Assembly: GCA_013695335.1 (NCBI GenBank)
Contig: JACDAR010000253.1
Coordinates: 1-9,448, forward strand
Direction: 5' to 3'
Length of the DNA stretch: 9,448 nucleotides
From: Rubrobacter sp.
GTDB taxonomy: Bacteria > Actinomycetota > Rubrobacteria > Rubrobacterales > Rubrobacteraceae
Shown: piece by piece, positions 1 to 6,191 of the stretch
Layout of the letters: every line of letters starts with the position of its first letter
How positions within the stretch are numbered: the stretch's first letter is position 1
Position numbers and translations under genes: made by a program
Notes under the pieces: generated by a model
Told to the model about the DNA's origin: nothing
Databases searched by the model: none
What the model saw: the letters and a program-made list of their open reading frames with translations, nothing else

Positions 1-771
1 GCCGAGCTGGATCTGCCTGACCTCCCCAGGGCGAAGCTCTTGCACGAGGCCGCCGTCCTCGGGCAGGCGGTCGGCGATTTCGAGTCGACCTGGCCGATGA
101 ACGAGGAGAGCCGGAAGCTATTCGAGCAGCTGGATTACAAGCAAGGTATCGCGGACACCCACGGGACAGGCGGCCTCATAGCCCTCGGCCTGGGACGACT
201 CGATGAAGGGCTCGATCTCATGCAGAAGTGCGTGAAGCTGAACCTCGAAATAGGAAACAGGTGGGCCGCGGCTGCCATGCTCGGTTTCTCAGCGGCCGTA
301 CCGTTCGCCCAGGGAGACCTCGAACGCGCGAGAGGTTTCGCGGAGCGCGGCCTGAAATATGCGAGAGAGGTCGGGGCCAGGGACATCCTTTACGTGAACC
401 TGCACCCGCTTGCGGTGATCGCCCTGGCGGAGGGGGATCACGAACAGGCGCGAAGCCTGTTCGAGGAAGGCGCAAGGCTCGCGCTGGAGGTCGGCGAGAT
501 GGTCAACGCAGCTTTCTGCCTGGAAGGGCTCGCGGCGATCTCGACCGCGGACGAACCGGAGAACGCGGCCCGGATCTGGGGCGCGGCCGAGGCGATCCTG
601 GAAGACATCGAGGTTATAGCCTATCCATTTGCCCCCGATCCGGCAGTCCGCGAACGCCAGGTGGCGGAGGCGCGTGAGAGGCTGGGCGAGCCAGCCTGGA
701 CCGACGCATGGGCCGAAGGCAGGGCAATCAGCCCTGATGCGGCAGTATCCTACGCCCTCGGGGAGAGATAA
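1..771 (+). CDS. C-terminal part of a TPR-type STAND/ATPase transcriptional regulator (5' end outside window)
   Basis: The reading frame is open from base 1 and ends at a TAA at 769-771, giving 256 residues with no start in view. The sequence is a run of helix pairs of TPR type (for example a GRLDEGLDLMQKCVKLNLEIGN unit followed by GDLERARGFAERGLKYAREVG and GDHEQARSLFEEGARLALEVG). It closes with a block beginning ENAARIWGAAEAIL and ending DAWAEGRAISPDAAVSYALG. That closing block is typical of large HTH/ATPase/TPR regulators and matches the end of the complete regulator at 3665-6031 (AARLFGAADAVL ... EAHAEGRGMTLDQTVEYAIG), so the two are paralogues. The DNA-binding and ATPase domains should lie upstream of the window; whether the HTH is XRE- or LuxR-type cannot be seen. 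TPRs in this class usually bind ligands or partner proteins. The gene converges on the minus-strand operon that ends at 824. Confidence 0.85.
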   Translation, partial: AELDLPDLPRAKLLHEAAVLGQAVGDFESTWPMNEESRKLFEQLDYKQGIADTHGTGGLIALGLGRLDEGLDLMQKCVKLNLEIGNRWAAAAMLGFSAAVPFAQGDLERARGFAERGLKYAREVGARDILYVNLHPLAVIALAEGDHEQARSLFEEGARLALEVGEMVNAAFCLEGLAAISTADEPENAARIWGAAEAILEDIEVIAYPFAPDPAVRERQVAEARERLGEPAWTDAWAEGRAISPDAAVSYALGER

Positions 772-809
772 ACACCCAACGAACTCTCCTGACGCCCGGC
801 CTTCAGCCC

Positions 810-823
810 AGGTTCACGAACCT
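810..823. other. Short palindrome between convergent genes
   Basis: AGGTTC and GAACCT form a perfect 6-bp inverted repeat with two bases between them, directly abutting the stop codon of the minus-strand gene that ends at 824 and 38 bases after the stop of the plus-strand gene. It could act as a small bidirectional terminator hairpin. It has no T-run on either side and a very tight loop, so termination is a guess; the palindrome itself is directly visible. Confidence 0.3.
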
Positions 824-1261
824 CTATCCCATTGCCCGCTTCTTGACGGCATCGACCTCGCCCCACGCGATGTGCGGGCGGGCCAGGTTACGCTTTTCGA
901 GGTAGGTTTTTGCGCTCCTTCTCATCCCCATGATGGCCCGCATGGCGCCGATTGCGTTCGCGGTACCGAGGCTCGGCACGAATTTCTCGGGCCGGAATAC
1001 CCATCCGCCTTGGTCTTCTTCCAGGTTTCCCCGTAGAACGAAGATCTTCTGGTTCCACGTTTTCTCGTCGTGGCTGTGGCACAGAATGCTCGCCGGACCA
1101 GCCGTGAGACCGTCGTCCCGCGTGTGTTGAATCCGCAACACACCGGCGGCCCTGTCTGGGTCGAGGTGGCAACGGACGCTGTTCGGATATCCCTTCGGGT
1201 CGGCGACATTCAGGACGGCGCTCTCGAACATCGGCAGGTATTTTTCTATGTCTTCCCACAT
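824..1261 (-). CDS. Small pyridoxamine 5'-phosphate oxidase-like (FMN-binding split-barrel) protein
   Basis: This 145-residue protein resembles short members of the PNPOx-like split-barrel group. An opening strand (residues 15-32, SAVLNVADPKGYPNSVRC) has the 'chemistry-on-a-small-molecule' strand-turn-strand look of that fold. It is followed by GPASILCHSHDEKTWNQ (56-72), a strand FVLRGNLEE and a GGWVFRPEKFVPS segment. The C-terminal third is helical and basic. Members bind FMN, F420 or haem and carry out redox chemistry or simply bind the cofactor; I cannot say which here. The start ATG (1259-1261) lies one nucleotide after the stop of the preceding gene, with an AGAGG about ten bases upstream that sits inside that gene, so translation is probably coupled. 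It is the last gene of the minus-strand operon. Family assignment is by overall pattern, not by a single diagnostic motif. Confidence 0.65.
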   Translation of the reverse strand: MWEDIEKYLPMFESAVLNVADPKGYPNSVRCHLDPDRAAGVLRIQHTRDDGLTAGPASILCHSHDEKTWNQKIFVLRGNLEEDQGGWVFRPEKFVPSLGTANAIGAMRAIMGMRRSAKTYLEKRNLARPHIAWGEVDAVKKRAMG

Positions 1262-1262
1262 C

Positions 1263-1823
1263 TCAGACCTCTACTTCGTTGGGGGTTTGCATGAAGTCGC
1301 CGTCGGGCCACCACAGGATGCGCCGCGGCGTGACGAAGATGTGAAGCCGCATGTAGTACCAGTCAAGCAGGTAGCGCGTGAGGGCGTTGGAGCCGTACAT
1401 CTTGCCCGCTGGCTGGACCCTGAAGATCCGCTCCCAATAATCCTCCATGCCAGCGAGGCTGGTATGAACCTCGTCTGTCATCTCGGCGTCTCCCTGGACC
1501 AGCATGGCGGGCGGGTCCTCGATGCCGCTCCCCGTGGGATCGGAGAACAGCAGGGAAACCTTCGGGTCGCGCCGGATGTTGAACGCTTTCATTGGCAGGC
1601 CGATGGATGTCGTGAGGACGAAGCGGCCTTCATCGGGGCGCCACAGCGGGATCAGGGGCCACGCAACAGGGACGCCGCCCCGCGTCATAGTGGAGAACTC
1701 GCAGGTGCGGAACTCCCGGAACACCTCCTCCATCTCGGTCGGAAGCGCAAGCCCGCTCGACGGCGTTGCACCAGCCGACCCTTCGCTCGTCCCTGAATGG
1801 GTGGTCTCTTTTCGTCCCTGCAT
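1263..1823 (-). CDS. Pyridoxamine 5'-phosphate oxidase family protein (FMN/F420-binding split barrel)
   Basis: This 186-residue protein has a low-complexity N-terminus (1-27, rich in S, G and T) and then a PNPOx-like barrel. The visible hallmarks are the strand pair CEFSTMTRGGVPVAWPLIPLW (41-61), RFVLTTSIGLPMKAFNIRRDPKVSLLFSD (67-95) and the later strand MLVQGDAEM (107-115). The FNIRRDPKVSLLFSDPTGSG stretch is characteristic of actinobacterial flavin/F420-dependent oxidoreductase relatives. Residues 122-160 are helical (EDYWERIF ... RYLLDWYYMRLHIFVTP), with a final strand near the end. True PNPO (pdxH) is unlikely because the substrate-binding tail is absent. The start is supported by an AAAGGAG Shine-Dalgarno at 1831-1837. 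Met31 is a possible shorter start but lacks such a site. It follows the GNAT gene by 48 bases and leads into the next gene with a one-base gap. Confidence 0.85.
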   Translation of the reverse strand: MQGRKETTHSGTSEGSAGATPSSGLALPTEMEEVFREFRTCEFSTMTRGGVPVAWPLIPLWRPDEGRFVLTTSIGLPMKAFNIRRDPKVSLLFSDPTGSGIEDPPAMLVQGDAEMTDEVHTSLAGMEDYWERIFRVQPAGKMYGSNALTRYLLDWYYMRLHIFVTPRRILWWPDGDFMQTPNEVEV

Positions 1824-1830
1824 GATTCTT

Positions 1831-1837
1831 CTCCTTT
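1831..1837 (-). promoter_or_regulatory. Shine-Dalgarno site of the PNPOx-like gene
   Basis: On the minus strand the bases read AAAGGAG, seven bases before the ATG at 1821-1823. This fixes the start at 1823 rather than at the internal Met31. Confidence 0.7.
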
Positions 1838-1849
1838 CAGCCAGGTATC

Positions 1850-1877
1850 TTCGCTAACCATGATTCGCCGTTTACTG
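1850..1877. repeat. Intergenic repeat unit, copy 1
   Basis: TTCGCTAACC (1850-1859) and TTTACTG (1871-1877) recur in the same order at 3129-3138 and 3139-3145, in another spacer of the same operon. In this copy the two blocks are 11 bases apart, while in the other they abut. TTTACTG overlaps the stop codon of the upstream GNAT gene. It may be a duplication scar or a shared RNA signal. Confidence 0.4.
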
Positions 1878-2510
1878 CGCGGGATGCCGGATCATGAACC
1901 AGTTGGGGACGCCGATCACGTCTTCCTCGCCGACCATCTCGAAGCCGAACTTCTCGTAGAAACGAACGTTCATATCCTTGTCGGCCTCCAGGTAGGCGGT
2001 CTCCCCGGCGGCGTCCATCTTCGCGCAGAACACGCGCATGAGGTTCGAGCCTATACCCATGCCTTGCAGGTGCGCGTCCACGGCAACGGGGCCGAGGTGC
2101 CAGTGACGCTCTTTGGGATCGTGTTTCGACCATGTCCCGAGCCACTTCATCACACGCCCGGCGGGGCGAGGGCCGAGCCCGAGCAATGCGGGCACAACGC
2201 GAAGTTGCCGCCCGAGCCCCGGCTGACACCGGCCCGGCGGCTGCATCCCCAACACGCCGAGGATAGAACCATCAGAACCTAGAGCGCCCAGCAGTTGACG
2301 ATCCTGCCCCGGCTCCTCCGACGCCGCCACCGCATCGAACATGCGCCGCAGTTTTCTCTCCCTGACCTCCGGGTCTTCCCCGAGTGCAGCAACTTGCATA
2401 GGGTTGTCGTGCATGCCGCGCGTTATAACCCCGAGCGCCTCCCGCATCCGTGAGACTTCAAGGTCCCCAATCTCTATGCTTGCCGCATTGATCTGCGTCT
2501 CTCGCTCCAT
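1872..2510 (-). CDS. GNAT family N-acetyltransferase
   Basis: The 212-residue product is a GCN5-related acetyltransferase that transfers an acetyl group from acetyl-CoA to an unidentified small molecule or protein. The core runs from about 75 to the end: beta strands LLGALGSDGSILGVLGM (73-89), HWHLGPVAVDAHLQGMGIGSNLM (137-158) with motif A Q149-G150-M-G152-I-G154 for the pyrophosphate of CoA, then TAYLEADKDMNVRFYEKFGFEMVGEE (171-196), where the NVRFYEKFGF helix-strand is the usual GNAT motif B region. Residues 1-70 are a helical extension. The frame stays open further upstream, but the start at 2510 is chosen because TAAGGAGG lies nine bases before it, and a longer form would overlap the cupin. 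A GTG directly before the ATG is an alternative. It sits third in the minus-strand operon. Confidence 0.85.
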   Translation of the reverse strand: MERETQINAASIEIGDLEVSRMREALGVITRGMHDNPMQVAALGEDPEVRERKLRRMFDAVAASEEPGQDRQLLGALGSDGSILGVLGMQPPGRCQPGLGRQLRVVPALLGLGPRPAGRVMKWLGTWSKHDPKERHWHLGPVAVDAHLQGMGIGSNLMRVFCAKMDAAGETAYLEADKDMNVRFYEKFGFEMVGEEDVIGVPNWFMIRHPAQ

Positions 2511-2519
2511 CACGACGTG

Positions 2520-2527
2520 CCTCCTTA
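2520..2527 (-). promoter_or_regulatory. Shine-Dalgarno of the GNAT gene fused to the stop codon of the cupin gene
   Basis: The minus strand reads TAAGGAGG here. The TAA is the stop codon of the cupin gene (2525-2527) and AAGGAGG is a near-perfect ribosome binding site for the ATG at 2508-2510. A ribosome finishing the cupin would be placed to re-initiate on the acetyltransferase. Confidence 0.75.
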
Positions 2528-3103
2528 TCGGCAGTATTGCGTTTCCAGTTCCCTGTCTATGCCTTTGTTGCGGGCGCGCTTCGCCAGCAGCCGGAGCAAG
2601 GGCTCGATCAAACCCATAACGCCGGACAGCCGGATCTCCGACCACTCCAGCAGCACAGCCAGTTGGTAGAGATTCTTCACGAAGCCTTCTGTGTGGCGGT
2701 CGCGGCCATCTTCCGCCAGGCCGTAGCCAGCCTTGAGCGTGTTCTCGAAACCCGTTTTGCCAGGACGCAACTCGACCAGGAACGTGGTTGGCGCATCGGT
2801 CGGGTTGTGGAAGCGATGCCGCGTATTCCTGGGGGCGATTGCCTTCTGTCCAGATTGCAGGGTGTGCTTCTGCTTCCCCAGCAACACCTCGAGCGCACCA
2901 TCCAGAACCTCGAAATGCTCGTCGTAGGTCTTGTGATAGTGGGGTGGAGTTCCGCCACCCGGGGCAACCTCGATCTCGATGAGCGTGAACTCGCCGCCGG
3001 TCTCCTCGCTCGTTTCCAGGAAGGTTGCGTAATCCTTCTGGATGGGATTGTAGTAACGGCGCTTCTCGCTGGTGACGGCCCCCATCTCACGTTCCTGGTT
3101 CAT
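2525..3103 (-). CDS. Cupin domain-containing protein
   Basis: A single-domain cupin of 192 residues. Both conserved cupin motifs are visible. Motif 1 reads PPHYHKTYDEHFEVLDG, with H55, H57 and E62 placed exactly as in HxHx4Ex6G. Motif 2 reads GQKAIAPRNTRHRFHN, with H96 as the fourth metal ligand; the usual PxG is PxN here. A divalent metal is expected in the barrel, and activity could be dioxygenase, isomerase or pure binding. The C-terminal 50 residues (YQLAVLLEWSEIRL ... EPLLRLLAKRARNKG) are an amphipathic or hydrophobic helical tail found in some stand-alone cupins. There are two ATGs, at 3107-3109 and 3101-3103. AGGAG at 3112-3116 is only two bases from the first but eight from the second, so 3103 is preferred. 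The gene lies second in the operon, after the membrane protein. Confidence 0.85.
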   Translation of the reverse strand: MNQEREMGAVTSEKRRYYNPIQKDYATFLETSEETGGEFTLIEIEVAPGGGTPPHYHKTYDEHFEVLDGALEVLLGKQKHTLQSGQKAIAPRNTRHRFHNPTDAPTTFLVELRPGKTGFENTLKAGYGLAEDGRDRHTEGFVKNLYQLAVLLEWSEIRLSGVMGLIEPLLRLLAKRARNKGIDRELETQYCR

Positions 3104-3111
3104 GCTCATCT

Positions 3112-3116
3112 CTCCT
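3112..3116 (-). promoter_or_regulatory. Shine-Dalgarno site deciding the cupin start
   Basis: AGGAG on the minus strand. The spacing is 2 nt to the ATG ending at 3109 and 8 nt to the ATG ending at 3103; the latter is the normal range. Confidence 0.55.
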
Positions 3117-3128
3117 CTCTTGATGTAT

Positions 3129-3145
3129 TTCGCTAACCTTTACTG
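3129..3145. repeat. Intergenic repeat unit, copy 2
   Basis: TTCGCTAACC (3129-3138) followed at once by TTTACTG (3139-3145), the same two blocks as at 1850-1877. Here the unit overlaps the last codons and TAG stop of the membrane protein gene and precedes the cupin ribosome binding site. Confidence 0.4.
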
Positions 3146-3531
3146 GGGACCAGCCGCGCGCCGAGCAGGCGCAGGGTGTAGAGGAATCCGGCGACGAAGA
3201 GCAATCCCAGGTAGACGGTGGCCTCCAGCCAGCCGATAGGCCCCATTGCTCCGGCTTCGATGCGGGCCACGGCCACTACCGGGAAGTACCAGAAGGCGCC
3301 GACCGCCACCAGAACGAGTACGAACGCCGAGATCATCCACCACGCCCAGCGTCTGTCCGTCAGGACGAGAGCGGAGATCCCGACGAAAATGGCGTATGCA
3401 AAGCCAGTGCCCACCGTGAAGGCATCGTCCGGGACTTGCATGAGCGTCGCCCGGTAGAGCTGGTAGGCGGCGGAGAAGACGAACGCAGCCGCCAGAATCC
3501 CGAAGGTCAGGGTGTTTTGTTTCAGTTTCAT
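3133..3531 (-). CDS. Small four-helix integral membrane protein of unknown function
   Basis: The 132-residue product has four predicted membrane helices at about 8-25 (TFGILAAAFVFSAAYQLY), 41-57 (GTGFAYAIFVGISALVL), 63-86 (AWWMISAFVLVLVAVGAFWYF) and 100-122 (WLEATVYLGLLFVAGFLYTLRL). A basic N-terminus (MKLK) and basic loops (TDRRW, RLLGARLVPSKG) suggest that both ends face the cytoplasm. No family motif was recognised. The start is set by GGGGAG on the minus strand, seven bases before the ATG at 3529-3531; an open frame continues upstream but has no ribosome site and would run under the divergent regulator gene. It is the first gene of the minus-strand operon, 133 bp from the divergent regulator, so the operon promoter should lie in that gap. 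Confidence 0.75.
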   Translation of the reverse strand: MKLKQNTLTFGILAAAFVFSAAYQLYRATLMQVPDDAFTVGTGFAYAIFVGISALVLTDRRWAWWMISAFVLVLVAVGAFWYFPVVAVARIEAGAMGPIGWLEATVYLGLLFVAGFLYTLRLLGARLVPSKG

Positions 3532-3599
3532 TGCTTTCTCCCCTCGTATGTGTCTGGGTCCAGTGTGATCCCAGGGGAGGGCATGAACCAGCCACACCT

Positions 3600-3632
3600 C
3601 CCCCACGCTTGCTTCACAGACAACTGTGGGGG
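3600..3632. promoter_or_regulatory. Inverted repeat in the divergent promoter region (candidate operator)
   Basis: CCCCCAC (3600-3606) and GTGGGGG (3626-3632) form a perfect 7-bp inverted repeat with centres about two and a half helical turns apart. It lies between the divergent starts at 3531 and 3665, where a site controlling both genes would be expected. The arms are G/C homopolymer-like, so chance occurrence in a GC-rich genome is quite possible. A second, smaller dyad CTGG-GT-CCAG lies at 3554-3563. Confidence 0.3.
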
Positions 3633-3639
3633 TGGCTTG

Positions 3640-3648
3640 TGCTACGCT
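3640..3648 (+). promoter_or_regulatory. Possible extended -10 promoter element for the XRE/STAND regulator
   Basis: TGCTACGCT has the TGn plus TAnnnT form of an extended -10 box, which can work without a good -35. A transcript would begin near 3655, about ten bases before the ATG at 3665. No -35 at normal spacing is visible and only three of six -10 bases match, so this is tentative. Confidence 0.25.
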
Positions 3649-3664
3649 GGCCGCGAAACGGGAT

Positions 3665-6031
3665 ATGGGCTTGGAGACAGACAAGAACTCCTTCGGGATG
3701 ATACTCAGACGGCTGCGCGAGGCCGCCGGTCTCTCGCAAGGAGATCTCGCATCCAGATCCGGGCTGACGGGAAACGGTATCGGCGCCATCGAGCGCGGCG
3801 AACGCAGGCATCCTTACCCCCACACAGTCCGCGCGCTGGCCGACGCCCTGAAACTCTCTGGCGGCGAGCGAGACGCTTTCTTCGCTTCAGCGCCCAGGCG
3901 CACCAGCCCATCCTACGAAGCCACACCGGCGGCTGTATCCGAAGAACCAGCCGTCGATCTGCCCACTACCACCCTGCCAGTACCCCCGACACCGCTCGTG
4001 GGCAGGGAGAGGGAGGTCGCGGCGGCGCGGTCTTTGCTCGAAAGGGACATGACCCGGCTGCTGACCTTCACGGGCCCCGGAGGCGTCGGGAAGACGCGCC
4101 TTGCCCTTGAGGTTGTAGACGGCGCGAAGGACGATTTCGCGGACGGCGTCGCCTTCGTCGCGCTGACGTCCCTCAACGACGCGAGCCTTGTTTTATCCAC
4201 CACCTTCAGAGCCCTGGGCCTGCAGGAAGAAGCCGGACGTTCCGTGCGGGAGACTCTCACAGAGTACCTGGGGGGAAAGAGGATGCTGCTCGTGCTCGAC
4301 AACTTCGAGCACGTGATGGAGGCCGCCACCGACGTGGCGGAGCTGCTCGCCGCCTGCCCAAGGCTCGTGGTGCTCGTCACCAGCCGGGCGGCGTTGAGGA
4401 TCAGGGGCGAGCGGGATTATCCGGTGTACCCGCTTGCGGTGCCTGACCCGTCGCGCAGCCCTGACGTGCAGACCGTGGCCGCATCACCAGCGGCCCGCCT
4501 CTTCACCAGCCACGCGGGCCAGGCAAACCCGTCTTTCGGGCTCTCCGGCAACAACGCCGCGTCGGTGGCGGCTATCTGCTGGCGCCTGGACGGGCTGCCC
4601 CTCGCCCTGGAACTCGCCGCTGCGAAGTCGCGGTTCCTCGGCCTCACCGAGTTACTCTCGCATCTGGACCTGGCGCTGGAGGCCGGTGGGGCGCGGGATC
4701 TCCCTGAGAGGCAACGCACGATGCACGCCACCCTCGACTGGAGCTACGACCTGCTCTCGGACGCTGAGAAATCGCTGTTCCGGCGCCTCTCCGTGTTCGC
4801 GGGTGGCTTCGGGCTTGGGGCAGTGGAGGATGTGGGTGGGGCTGGCGACGTCGACGCGGAAGATGCGCTCGGCCTCCTGGGAAGCCTGGTGGAGCAATCC
4901 CTGGTGGTGGCTGAACCCGACGCGCTCGAAGGCATACGCTACAGGATGCTAGAGACGATCCGCCAGTACGCCCTTGAGAAACTGGAGCAGGGCGGGGAAG
5001 TCGACAATGCGCGAGGGCGGCACGCCGGATACTATCTCGCGCTCGCCGAGCGCGTGGGGCGGGATCTGACGGGACCACGCATGGTCGAGTGGCTGGATCG
5101 CATGGAGGCCGAGCGGGACAACCTGCGGGCCGCTATCTCCTGGGCGCTCTCGAACGAACGCGAAGAGTTGTCAGTTCGCATGGTCTACTTACTGCGCCGG
5201 TTTTTCTGGTCGCTGGGGCCGCACGGCGAGGTACGAAGCTGGATGGAAGAAGCACTGGCTGGTAGCGCGATGGGCACACTCGCCTGCGCCCAGGCAGCCT
5301 ACGTGTCCCAACTCATGCGCTACCGTATGGGTGGCGGGAGTCTGGACTGGGAACCTGACGATATAGCTGAGATTCTACGGACTTCGGGACACGTTGAGGG
5401 TGCGGCGGATGCGCTGCTTCTGGCTGGGGCGGAATCGCTGAGAACCGGAGACGTGGAGCAGGCCGTGAAGCACTTGCGGGAGAGTCATGATCTCTATGAG
5501 TCGGCCGGGGACGAGCAGGGTAGCGCACAGGCCCTCGTCTTCCTCGGCGGGATACCACTGGCCGGGGGTGAGATCGGGCGCGCTGAAGAATACTTCGGGC
5601 GCGGGCTGCGGCTGGCCCGGAAGTCGGGCAACCCGCTAAGCATGTGGGTATCCCTCTATCACATGGGGCTCGCCGCCCAGAGCAAGGAAGAGTACGGTCA
5701 GGCGATCCGATACTACTCGGAGGCGCTGGCGTTCGGGCGGCAGACCAGGGACAGGCCGAACGTCGCCCTGGCCCTCGTGGGGCTGGCCGAGTGCTCTGTG
5801 GCACAGGGAGAGCCGACGCGGGCGGCGCGGCTATTCGGGGCGGCCGACGCCGTGCTTCTCAGCGTGGGCATCTCGTTCCAACCGCTGCACGCCAGCGCCT
5901 CCCACGAGAGGCACATGGATCTCACCCGCCAGAAACTCGGCCAGCAGGCGTTCGACGAAGCGCACGCTGAGGGCCGGGGGATGACGCTGGATCAAACAGT
6001 CGAATACGCGATCGGGGACGCGCAGTCCTAG
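3665..6031 (+). CDS. XRE-family HTH / NB-ARC-like ATPase / TPR transcriptional regulator (STAND class)
   Basis: A complete 788-residue multidomain regulator. Residues 8-75 form an XRE helix-turn-helix (FGMILRRLREAAGLSQGDLASRSGLTGNGIGAIERG). A P-loop ATPase of AP/NB-ARC type follows after a PLVGRE entry motif at about 110-116: Walker A GPGGVGKT at 137-144, Walker B RMLLVLDNFEH at 206-216, a LVTSRAALRIRGE sensor segment at 238-250, and GLPLALELAAAKSR at 310-323. Residues 350-440 (TLDWSYDLLSDAEKSLFRRLSVFAGGF ... RMLETIRQYALEKL) are the winged-helix/linker region. TPR-like helices fill about 450-720 and the ending AARLFGAADAVL ... AEGRGMTLDQTVEYAIG is typical of the group. Such proteins are thought to be switched by nucleotide and ligand or partner binding through the TPRs. 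A GTG at 3626 would add 13 residues lying in the promoter region, so Met at 3665 is preferred although its ribosome site is weak. Its divergent neighbour operon is the likely target. Confidence 0.92.
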   Translation: MGLETDKNSFGMILRRLREAAGLSQGDLASRSGLTGNGIGAIERGERRHPYPHTVRALADALKLSGGERDAFFASAPRRTSPSYEATPAAVSEEPAVDLPTTTLPVPPTPLVGREREVAAARSLLERDMTRLLTFTGPGGVGKTRLALEVVDGAKDDFADGVAFVALTSLNDASLVLSTTFRALGLQEEAGRSVRETLTEYLGGKRMLLVLDNFEHVMEAATDVAELLAACPRLVVLVTSRAALRIRGERDYPVYPLAVPDPSRSPDVQTVAASPAARLFTSHAGQANPSFGLSGNNAASVAAICWRLDGLPLALELAAAKSRFLGLTELLSHLDLALEAGGARDLPERQRTMHATLDWSYDLLSDAEKSLFRRLSVFAGGFGLGAVEDVGGAGDVDAEDALGLLGSLVEQSLVVAEPDALEGIRYRMLETIRQYALEKLEQGGEVDNARGRHAGYYLALAERVGRDLTGPRMVEWLDRMEAERDNLRAAISWALSNEREELSVRMVYLLRRFFWSLGPHGEVRSWMEEALAGSAMGTLACAQAAYVSQLMRYRMGGGSLDWEPDDIAEILRTSGHVEGAADALLLAGAESLRTGDVEQAVKHLRESHDLYESAGDEQGSAQALVFLGGIPLAGGEIGRAEEYFGRGLRLARKSGNPLSMWVSLYHMGLAAQSKEEYGQAIRYYSEALAFGRQTRDRPNVALALVGLAECSVAQGEPTRAARLFGAADAVLLSVGISFQPLHASASHERHMDLTRQKLGQQAFDEAHAEGRGMTLDQTVEYAIGDAQS

Positions 6032-6191
6032 CGAAGCATTCCAGGCAAGGCGATTGACCCAGGACCGAGCGTGTCTATCCAGCGAGTACCATCGGACGAA
6101 GAAGTTCCATACTGGAGTTTGTGATCCTGCGGCCCGCGGGTAATGGGCTTGATGCCGCTGGCGCGGCGGAGAGGAGTTTTTCGAGTAGCGG
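6032..6191 (+). promoter_or_regulatory. Intergenic region with a possible promoter for the FUSC exporter
   Basis: The 160-bp gap after the regulator holds TTGACC at 6054-6059 and, 16 bases on, TATCCA at 6076-6081, a passable -35 with a poor -10. That would give a leader of about 110 bases containing a small hairpin (GCCGC, 6154-6158, with GCGGC, 6163-6167) just before AGAGGAG (6170-6176). No clear terminator for the regulator gene is visible, so read-through from it is also possible. Confidence 0.3.

Noticed and set aside
1248..1796. Long plus-strand open frame opposite the PNPOx-like gene
   Set aside because: Antisense shadow of a high-GC gene; composition rich in R, P and H with no domain pattern.
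2511..2645. N-terminal extension of the acetyltransferase to 2645
   Set aside because: It would overlap the cupin gene by about 120 bases, and the extra residues look like out-of-frame translation (many R, Q, A and P); the ATG at 2510 has an excellent ribosome site.
2537..3136. 199-codon plus-strand open frame opposite the cupin gene
   Set aside because: The minus strand encodes both cupin motifs with intact metal ligands, so the plus-strand frame is a shadow.
3532..3789. N-terminal extension of the four-helix membrane protein to 3789
   Set aside because: It would run through the divergent promoter region and antisense to the regulator's HTH, with no ribosome site, whereas the ATG at 3531 has a good one.
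6134..6167. GC-rich dyads in the gap before the exporter as a rho-independent terminator
   Set aside because: The stems are five bases or less and the nearest T-run lies after the ribosome site, so they do not form a terminator.
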